Shown piece after piece: positions 56,495 through 64,000 of a stretch of DNA of 64,000 nucleotides. A program made the position numbers and the translations under genes. Within the stretch, counting starts at the first letter, position 1. The number at the start of each line of letters is the position of its first letter. The stretch comes from Sanguinoderma infundibulare. Lineage: Eukaryota; Basidiomycota; Agaricomycetes; Polyporales; Polyporaceae. The stretch is from the NCBI GenBank assembly GCA_032821775.1, contig JAVLRN010000005.1, positions 3,658,001 to 3,722,000 on the forward strand. Direction: 5' to 3'. Under the pieces are notes generated by a model that had not been told where the DNA came from, made no database searches, and saw only the letters and a program-made list of their open reading frames with translations.

Positions 56495-57691
56495 TCATCC
56501 AGATGACGGAGCGGAGATGATGGAAACTGAAGTAAGAGGCATGGTTGGAGGGAGTGGTATTGGGAGCGACGTCGACCGCGATAGCGGTGAGCGGGACACG
56601 AATTGCGGCCTCGGCCCGTCACCCAGGGCGCGTCTCTTGGGGCGAGTCGCTGAGCGTTCGCGATGACGCATGATGAGCGTCGCGACGAGCTGCGGGACGG
56701 GGAGTAAGCCTCCATTCGGCGGAGAGGGGGCGATGTCCTGCGCGCGATCGAAAGCGAAGGACGGGGAGGACACTGCCTGTGTGCGACGGGCCGCGCGCTC
56801 CGCAGCTCGGCGTGCCGCATCTTCGTTTGGCTTCGAGGGAGGCGGCGGGGACGGGTTATCGAGCGGAACGGGCTTGTAACCCAAATCGACAAGGGTGTGC
56901 CAGATACGCTCGACGAGGAGCGCGTCCTGGGCCGCGCACTCGTCTGGGCCTCGCGGGGTCGAACTCTCGATGCGGGCTCGCACGCGCAGGGCGATGCTGC
57001 TGTGCATGGACGCCAGGAATTGCGCGTCAGCGACGACACGCCTCGCCTTGCGAATCACCCTGTTAGACGGGTTGCCGGCACTCATGCTTTCGCGGCGTGC
57101 GGCCGGTTGTCTCTTCACAGGCGGTTCGGGTGCGGGCTCGTCGAGCATGTCGACATCCTCGGTCGGGAAGGGCTGAGGCGGCGGCGGCGGAGGGAGGGGC
57201 TTGCTGCGGGGCAGAGCAGAATCGCTATGGAAGTAGGACGAGGCGAGACATGACTTGGAGCGGCGGCGGAGGATGTCGATGTGGGAAATGCGACGATGGA
57301 AGGGAAGAGGGTTACTGTGTGTTTCTGAGGCGACCTCGAGAGGCGCAGCCCGCATCCGTTCGTCTCTTGCCTCCCGCGGATCGTATCCATCTTCGCTGAG
57401 GGCCCGTTTCCGAGATGGGCATGGGATGGGCGAAGAGGGGAAGCTGAGAGAGTTGGCGGTGGGAGAAGGAACCTCTGGGAGAACGAGCATGGAACTGTCC
57501 GTCTCGGGAGAGGTGCTGAGCGCAGTGCTCGCGCGTGCAGCATTGGCGTTGGTGACGGAGACGGTTGGGGATGCCTTCCTGATCACTGGCAACTTGAAAT
57601 GAACCTTGAGGGAACGTGGTGAAAGGGTATTGGTCTTGGACGCGAGCGGTTTGGAGGAGGGAGCGGGAGATGGGGAGCGGAGGAGCTGCAT
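56495..57691 (-). CDS. Conserved-looking hypothetical protein
   Basis: A single frame of 398 aa starts at ATG 57691 (MQLLRSPSPAPSSKPL). The upstream in-frame TTG at 57712 is not used. The first 200 residues are Ser/Pro-rich, with a polyproline stretch (LPPPPPPQPFP) and an acidic EDVDMLDEPAPEP motif. A helical block, RKARRVVADAQFLASMHSSIALRVRARIE (about residues 215-245), is followed by LLVERIWHTLVDLGYKPVPL and a Glu/Arg-rich helix, RRAAERAARR. The tail is basic. The central helical region looks like a folded module; I do not recognise it. Nuclear localisation is plausible from the basic clusters. Confidence 0.6.
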   Translation of the reverse strand: MQLLRSPSPAPSSKPLASKTNTLSPRSLKVHFKLPVIRKASPTVSVTNANAARASTALSTSPETDSSMLVLPEVPSPTANSLSFPSSPIPCPSRKRALSEDGYDPREARDERMRAAPLEVASETHSNPLPFHRRISHIDILRRRSKSCLASSYFHSDSALPRSKPLPPPPPPQPFPTEDVDMLDEPAPEPPVKRQPAARRESMSAGNPSNRVIRKARRVVADAQFLASMHSSIALRVRARIESSTPRGPDECAAQDALLVERIWHTLVDLGYKPVPLDNPSPPPPSKPNEDAARRAAERAARRTQAVSSPSFAFDRAQDIAPSPPNGGLLPVPQLVATLIMRHRERSATRPKRRALGDGPRPQFVSRSPLSRSTSLPIPLPPTMPLTSVSIISAPSSG

Positions 57692-59329
57692 GTTGGCGGT
57701 CGGGTCTTGCAAGACGTGTCGAACGACGACCAGCGCAGCTCGCGGACGGGAGGGACAAAGGAGTTTTCAAAGGAGCGGACGTGATAAATATCGGTAAAGC
57801 CTCGATCATCCTCTCCCTTCTCCTTCACACTCGGATCACGGCTCTCTCACCCAAGCGACTGCCCGAAATGGCATCTCCCCGCGCTCCCGCCATCACCCTC
57901 CCGACGCCCTTGTTTCTCCCTTGCGACAACATCCTTGTTTTGGTGCATATATGCTGCATATACAGAGTCCCTCCCCTGCGACGTTGTACACCGCGCTTCT
58001 CTCGTTTCCTATGAACGCAACAAAGGCCTTTCGTAAACAGCAATCGAACTCATGATCGCCGACACAGGTCGCGCTCCAGACGCGTGCAAACCCGAACGTC
58101 CCTCGCCGTCTTCGCCGCGTTTCCTCAGCCCTGTGATATCCGATATCCCCAACCTCGCGTCACGCCATAATGATACCCGCCAACCATAGATTTTCCCGCC
58201 TGCAGGCAGGTCACGCAGTGTGCAAGTGCGCTCTCCCGAAGCGAAGCCTATGCCCCGTGCATCTCGCATGCAAGCCCGGAGCCAACATCCTTGCGGCGTT
58301 GCCTGTCGTGCCGTCTTCTGGGTGTTCCCAACTGGCGCAAACTGACAAGATGTTCCTGGCCCTCGGCGGAGGGCAGTTGCGTCCGATATGGCTTTGGTTC
58401 TCGGCAGCGCTCTAAACCGAAGTGTCGGATACGCCCACCGAGGACCGTTCGGACCTCGCGACGCCGGCTTCGGGCTCGGGCATCCTAGGTGAGCAGTCGT
58501 TATTTTCGTCTACGGCGAGCTCAGCTTGTTCTCGATCGAGCTTCTACGCACCGGAACCAACGACCCTCCTCATAGACTTTGTCAAGTCAGTTTCTCTGAC
58601 GCACGGCGGGCAAAGGCCCCTGGTTCGTATGAGGTGTCTCTATCACTTGCAGAAGAACAAAGAGAAGGGCAAAGGGGCGATATGACACGTTAAATGGTGC
58701 ACAACCGTCCCAAGCGTTTCCCAGCGAGAACCATAGATCTTTGCTCGCCGTGACAGGGACCGAGTACGACCACACATGATCTAGGAGCGCGTTGATCCAC
58801 GTTCCCCCAGTGACCAACGGGCCGTGGACACGCGTACGATCCCAACACCAACAGGCTTCCGTTTGATACTTTCCCGGATCATGAGCTCGAGACGGTGGAT
58901 TACAAGTCGAAGCTTGGCGCGATTCTTCATTGGCCATAATGGCTTCGAGCTGCTTGGTTTTATCCCCTCCGCTCCGCTCGAAGCACTCGGAGGAACTCTT
59001 GTTCTACTCGGTGCTGTTGGTTCGTGCGTACGCGTCGTCCCCAAGTGGTCTTTCGCCACGCGTGCCTCTCCCTGCCCGCGCGCGAGCTTTGCGAGCTCCG
59101 TTGCACTCGAGCCCAGCCCTGCGTGCCGCGCCCTGCATGGCCGGCGTCAGACTGCGGTTTCCATTACTCACGTCCAAAGATCTAAATTCGTCTAAAGACT
59201 TTGCAAGACGTGGCCTCCTCCACCAGCAAACGCTCCCTGCCCTAGGTATGAATTTCGAATCATATCTCGCTGTTAAACTCTGCTAACTGGTATATGTTAC
59301 CTAGGTCCAAACACGCCGCATCGTCGAAG
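57692..59329. other. Unassigned region
   Basis: A minus-strand piece near 58690-58820 (VHGPLVTGGTWINALLDHVW) looks protein-like, but no gene can be built. A 5' UTR intron for the F-box gene is likely at 59246-59304 (GTATGA...CCTAG). Confidence 0.4.
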
Positions 59330-60190
59330 ATGAGCCAGGAGTCTCTCAACAGGTCCCCATTCCCCGAGTTCACGCCATCCCTGTCCCAGGCAGACCGCAC
59401 TAGCCTCGTTGGGCTTAGAGTCAGTGGCGACGAGGTCTACGCGCGGGCTCTCCGCAAGTCAGAGGAGTACCGTCTCCTCCTACTTTCCCTCTACAACGAC
59501 GCCGCCCCCATTCATTCCCTGCTCACCGAGCTCCTCATCAAGATCTTCGGTCAGACGTGGGTGGATCGACACAGCATCCGCCTGACGTCCGTCTGCAGGC
59601 GGTGGCGCTCCGTCTACCTCTCCACACCCGAGTTCTGGGCGGAACCGGTGTCCCACCTCGCATTTTCCGATTAGGACGATGGAGTGATAGTGGAGTATAA
59701 AGGCGGCTCGCTTAGATATGGGTGCCGACAGCTCCTACAGCAAGACTCCCTTGCTATACTCGTGGAAAGGTCCACCTCATGGCCTATCCGGATATACCGT
59801 GTCGCAAGTCCTGACGCGGTGCTGCCCGTGATGCTGCGTCCTCGCACATCGCACATCGTCTCCCTTACCCTTTACACTACCACTACGTGGTTGGTGGAGG
59901 TACACAGGCTCCTGTAGATGATGTCTTCACTCGATTTCTTCAGGTTTGAAGTTGATGGCGGGGAAGATGTCCAAACCGACTTCACTGGCTTGCGACCGCT
60001 ACCTCATGACAGGCTACCTCGCTTGCGCGACAGTAGCATCTACTCCTTGGCGCGGACTTTGGTGGCGTGGAGACCGCGAAGGCTGTCGCAATCGGACGCG
60101 GGGAGGGAGGATATTATAAACCCATGTTTTTTAACTGGATTCTTATTGAACGCGGGATCAAACGCGTATCTTGGTCAGCTGGTATGCTGA
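59330..60190 (+). pseudogene. F-box protein gene with two in-frame TAG stops
   Basis: From ATG 59330 a single frame continues for 287 codons through two TAG stops (59672-59674 and 59915-59917) to TGA 60190. Blocks are SPFPEFTPSL and DRTSLVGL (leader shared with the 25.8-kb fragment), an F-box-like helix APIHSLLTELLIKIFGQTW, SVCRRWRSVYLSTPEFW, then LRR-like IRIYRVASPDAVLPVMLRPR and LEFF-type repeats. Conserved features on both sides of each stop show recent nonsense mutations rather than frame drift. Intact relatives would recruit substrates to an SCF ubiquitin ligase. Stop-codon readthrough is possible but unlikely for two sites. Confidence 0.7.
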
Positions 60191-61428
60191 TAGGCCTGAG
60201 ACCGCACAGAATCAGTAAGAAAACATATGCAATGTACTGCATAAACGTACTGCATGTCTGTTGACTGAAGCAGATATAACTGATCGCAAAAAAGGACGCA
60301 TCCGGATCCGGTGACCGGCCTATGCTGGCCCCAGGCGCCCAACGCCACACACGGACATGTATGCCGAGACATCGAACTCAATTCGGCCGCATCTATCATG
60401 TTAGGCACTATAACTCGACCACAAACAGACCATGACCGGAAGGCGACTGTACAAGTATGCTCACAAGGTTATCCCTGGGAGATGGATGCGGGAAATCTAA
60501 TCGTCGCCGATTCAGAAAGCGCCCACCAGAACCGAGGAAGGTTGAAAATTTCCAGACCATTTCAACAAGATATTCCGACTGGTGTTGAAACTGTCTGCCC
60601 AGACCTGTCCACCATCATGGACCCACTGCATGAAGTGCATGATGCAAAGCAAAATCCTCGTCCGATTATGGCAGCAGTTGGATGCTTCCATGCCACGTGG
60701 CACACGCGTGCATTGTCGCCGCGACTGTGAGGATGCCAGGAGAGGTTCAGCTCGCTCCACAATGACGGAAACCGACGTAGCGACGACGAATTCGCTCGAC
60801 TCAACTTCCATCGCGGAGAACATTGTCCTTGACCGGCCGGGGAATCTGCGACATCTGTAGATCGGTGCGTCTACTCCACGTTAATCCGGTAGCCGGAGTG
60901 TCTACACACAGTCGAATTGGTCTTCACCTTCGACCGTTGAGGAACCGAATCAGACCCGGCGGTCAAACCCCGGATGGCGCAACATCTTACCAGCGGGCAG
61001 CTCCACTCGCCAGATGGTTTCGACGGAGTCACACGGTGAGTCGGCAAAGCTTTTGTGGTGCAGAGACTCGAGGACGCTACTTATCACTTATAGAGCATGA
61101 AGATCCCGACTGCGCTGATTTGTCTCAATCGCACTTATATGTAGCACATGGTAAACGAACCCTTCGTCCTTCGGCATCACTCTGCTTCACTTCGATACCG
61201 ACCGCTGACGGCGTTCTCGGGGGGTTGTGACGACAAGCTTTGCTTGTTTGCCCGAAATTCGCCCATTGAGGCGCATCCCTCTTACAGCTGAACAACATTT
61301 GGTACCGTCACCGCCCCCTCTGCGAAAGTGATCGTACCATGTGCTCTTCCATCAGCCGTTTACCTGTCTATCTCGCCTAGTTGTCGCCCCGACTGCTTCT
61401 GGACGGCCAGGAGAATGCGTCCGACAAA
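60191..61428. other. Unassigned region
   Basis: Nothing beyond short frames without motifs. The left part may be the decayed 3' end of the F-box gene. Confidence 0.4.
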
Positions 61429-61434
61429 TATAAA
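61429..61434 (+). promoter_or_regulatory. TATA box of the sedolisin gene
   Basis: TATAAA lies 68 bp upstream of the ATG at 61497. Confidence 0.65.
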
Positions 61435-61496
61435 GACCCATCCTTGAGGATTCTAGGGCCTCCCCCACCTGAAAATCGAGAGGTTCCAGAGTCGCC

Positions 61497-63370
61497 ATGG
61501 TTGCCTCCCGATTGCTCTTCGCTTCGCTCTTCGCACTTGCCTTGGGCAAGCCCTCCACACGTAGCCTCATGCTCCACGAGTCCCGCCAAGGTGTCCCTAG
61601 CGGCTTCTCTCTAACTGGTTCTGCGAACCCTGATCAAACGCTCAAGCTGCGTCTCGCCCTCGTACAGAGCAACTTCCCTGAGCTTGAGCGCAGGCTCTAC
61701 GACGTCAGCACGCCGTCAAGCCCCAACTATGGTGAGCACCTCTCGAAGTCTGAGGTATGACGTTATGCATCTTTGTATGAACACTCGTGCGACTCGCTCA
61801 TCTGCCTCACAGGTGCAGCAGCTCGTTGTCCCCGCACAGGACAGCATCGACGCTGTCAATTCCTGGCTGAAGGAGAACGACATTACAGCAAAGACGATCT
61901 CCGCTACTGGCGACTGGCTCTCGTTCGAGGTCCCCGTCAGCAAGGCCAACGATCTCTTCGATGCCAACTTCTCCCTCTTCAAGCACGACGAGAGCGGCTT
62001 GGAGGCGATCCGTACCCTGTCGTACTCCATCCCGGCTGAGCTCCGTGGCCACCTCGATCTCGTCCATCCAACTGTGACGTTCCCCAACCCGCAAGGCCAT
62101 CTCCCAGTCTTCCAAACACCCGCCAAGCGCACACCTGACATCCAGAATTTCACCGCCCGTGCTATCCCGTCGGCATGCTCGAGCACCATTACCCCTGCAT
62201 GTCTCCAAGCTATCTACAACATCCCAACGGACGCCGCGGCGGAGTCGTCGAACCAACTTGCCGTCACTGGGTTCATCGAGCAGTTCGCCAACCAGGACGA
62301 CCTCAAGGTACCCTTGCGTCATTCACATCGCGACGTCTGATACTCATCACTTCACTTACGAACAGACCTTCTTGACGAAATACCGTCCCGACGTATCGTC
62401 GAACACTACCTTCACCCTCCGGACCCTTGATGGTGGCTCCAACCCACAACAGGGAAACCAGGCCGGAGTCGAGGCCAATCTTGACATCCAGTACACCGTC
62501 GGTGTTGCCACTGGTGTCCAGACTGTCTTCATGTCCGTGGGTGAGCAGTTCCAGGACGGTGACCTCGAGGGCTTCCTCGACGTCGTCAACTTCCTCCTCG
62601 ATGAGGACTCTCCCCCCTCTGTCATGACGACTTCTTACGGCCAGGACGAGGCCAGCATGTCGCTGAACCTCGCACAGTGAGTATGCTCTATCCTGTTCTA
62701 CTCCACATTTGCTCACTCATTTTCTTCCAGGAACCTCTGCAACGCTTACGCGCAGCTCGGTGCTCGCGGTGTTTCTGTTCTCTTCGCCTCCGGTGATGGT
62801 GGCGTCGCCGGCTCGCAATCCTCCAACTGCACCACCTTCGTCCCCACCTTCCCCTCCGGCTGTCCCTTCCTGACCTCCGTCGGCGCAACCCAGGGCGTGA
62901 ACCCCGAGACTGCGGCCGAGTTCTCGTCGGGTGGTTTCTCCAACTACTTCGGTATCCCCGACTACCAGACCGACGCCGTCAAGGCCTACCTCACCGCGCT
63001 CGGCGATACCAACTCCGGAAAGTACAACGCGTCCGGCCGCGGATTTCCCGACGTCGCCACCCAGGGCGTGGACTTCGAGATCGTTGTCGATGGCGACGTC
63101 GACGAGGTTGACGGCACCTCCTGCGCCTCACCCACGTTCGCGTCTATCGTCGCGCTCCTCAACGACAAGCTGGTCGCAGCTGGCAAGAGCCCGCTCGGCT
63201 TCCTGAACCCGTTCCTGTACTCGAACGGGACGGCCGCGCTCAACGACATCACCACTGGCTCGAACCCTGGCTGCGACACGGACGGCTTCCCGGCGAAGGA
63301 GGGCTGGGACCCGGTCACGGGTCTCGGGACTCCGGACTTTGCCAAGCTCGCGTCTGCAATCGGTTTGTGA
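61497..63370 (+). CDS. Secreted sedolisin-family serine protease (S53, tripeptidyl-peptidase-like)
   Basis: Four exons (61497-61754, 61813-62307, 62366-62676, 62731-63370) give 567 aa. A signal peptide (MVASRLLFASLFALALG) is followed by a roughly 180-residue pro-region (LVVPAQDSIDAVNSWLKENDI). The catalytic domain then starts near IPSACSSTITPACLQAIYN. The active-site Glu and Asp lie in GVEANLDIQY, the oxyanion Asp in FASGDGGV, and the nucleophile Ser in DGTSCASPTFAS. The C-terminal GWDPVTGLGTPDF is the family's calcium-binding end. Such enzymes are secreted as zymogens, activate at acidic pH and release tripeptides from proteins. Length and layout are standard, with no defect. An endopeptidase (aorsin-like) specificity cannot be excluded. 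Confidence 0.96.
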
Positions 63371-64000
63371 GGTATTTTCTGCTCTGTATGGATACTGGAA
63401 AAATCGTCACTTGTAGATATAAGCTGTATCTTTGTTATTGTAGCTACCGTCTGATACGGACTCGCCATTTACGCCTGTAGACGGTGACATTCATTCACGG
63501 TTTGCAGACTGAACGAATTTCGACGCCTAGGCGGTCGGGGCTTCTAGTCCCTCCGTGGCAACCGGTTGTCGTCACTTTTCCTCAGCTGGACTTCCTCGAA
63601 GATGTGGATCACTGTGGCGGCAACATCATCCGAAGACAACCCGAGGAAAGCTAACGCACAAAGTTCGCTATTTTGAGGATCGCATTCCCCGGCCATATTG
63701 AAGATCGAGACTTATGTGTGACCTTTCCACCTCGCCTACACACCGTAGAATGGAGACACGACCTCCCGGTGCCTGTCAGTGCGTCTGGCCAAAAGGCTTG
63801 GCGGTGAGCGGGAGGCTGTGCCTGATCCCGGCCGCGCCACAGTCAGAAGGAAGCTTTAAATCGCCGTCGCTGGCACCTCTCTCTCGTTTGACCCATCATT
63901 ACAGAAGCTCATAAATCAGCTGTCTCAGTCTACTGTGAGTCTTCCCACCTGACGGCAGAGTCATCGACAGACGCACAGAGACAGCAACCCACGTCGTCAA
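63371..64000. other. 3' flank and intergenic region at the right edge
   Basis: A CTCTCTCTCG leader-like stretch near 63870-63890 and a GTGAGT near 63935 hint at the 5' end of a further plus-strand gene beyond the window, but no coding exon is identifiable. Confidence 0.35.

Noticed and set aside
1..64000. CRISPR arrays, bacterial operons, riboswitches
   Set aside because: No regularly spaced repeats or prokaryotic gene organisation; spliceosomal introns throughout show a eukaryotic nuclear genome.

Overview
The window looks like a GC-rich Agaricomycete (basidiomycete, most likely Polyporales) chromosome segment. The grounds are many short GT-AG introns of about 50-65 nt, a class I hydrophobin, large secreted hydrolases, F-box families and a Ty1/copia LTR element. 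Exon structures were built by hand; the main genes give total coding lengths divisible by three.

Layout. (1) 1-14.4 kb is a gene graveyard. Decayed, intron-containing copies of unrelated genes lie side by side: an ABCC transporter, an FMN-dependent 2-hydroxyacid dehydrogenase, a CCDC25-like protein, a 7TM protein, proteasome subunit alpha-5, a cyclin and some unidentified pieces. They carry stops, frameshifts and gaps, with short repeat elements between them. (2) 14569-21094 is a full-length copia-type retrotransposon with 351-bp LTRs, inserted in an AAATATTT-motif-rich repeat. It has three in-frame stops and a damaged reverse-transcriptase active site. (3) 21.57-25.78 kb and 39.08-43.29 kb are the arms of a 4.2-kb inverted duplication. 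Each arm carries a complete protein kinase gene, an F-box gene fragment and a relict of a GH78-like gene. (4) The 13.3-kb spacer holds a hydrophobin, an intron-containing tRNA-Gln(UUG), a secreted GH31 alpha-glucosidase and a large Rap1-like double-Myb protein. (5) 43.3-57.7 kb carries a second GH78-derived relict, a hypothetical low-complexity protein, the intact GH78-like secreted rhamnosidase, an SDR, a 7TM protein and another hypothetical protein. (6) 59.3-63.4 kb holds an F-box pseudogene and a secreted sedolisin (S53) protease.

How the parts relate. The intact genes are mostly secreted or surface functions (hydrophobin, GH31, GH78, S53) plus signalling and chromatin proteins. They form no evident pathway cluster. 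The strongest unusual signals are structural: the inverted kinase duplication with GH78 relicts, a copia lineage with an atypical Gag (no zinc knuckle, Gln-rich tract, SUMO-interaction-like acidic block), CpG-biased decay between its LTRs, and repeated Trp-to-stop mutations in the pseudogene block.
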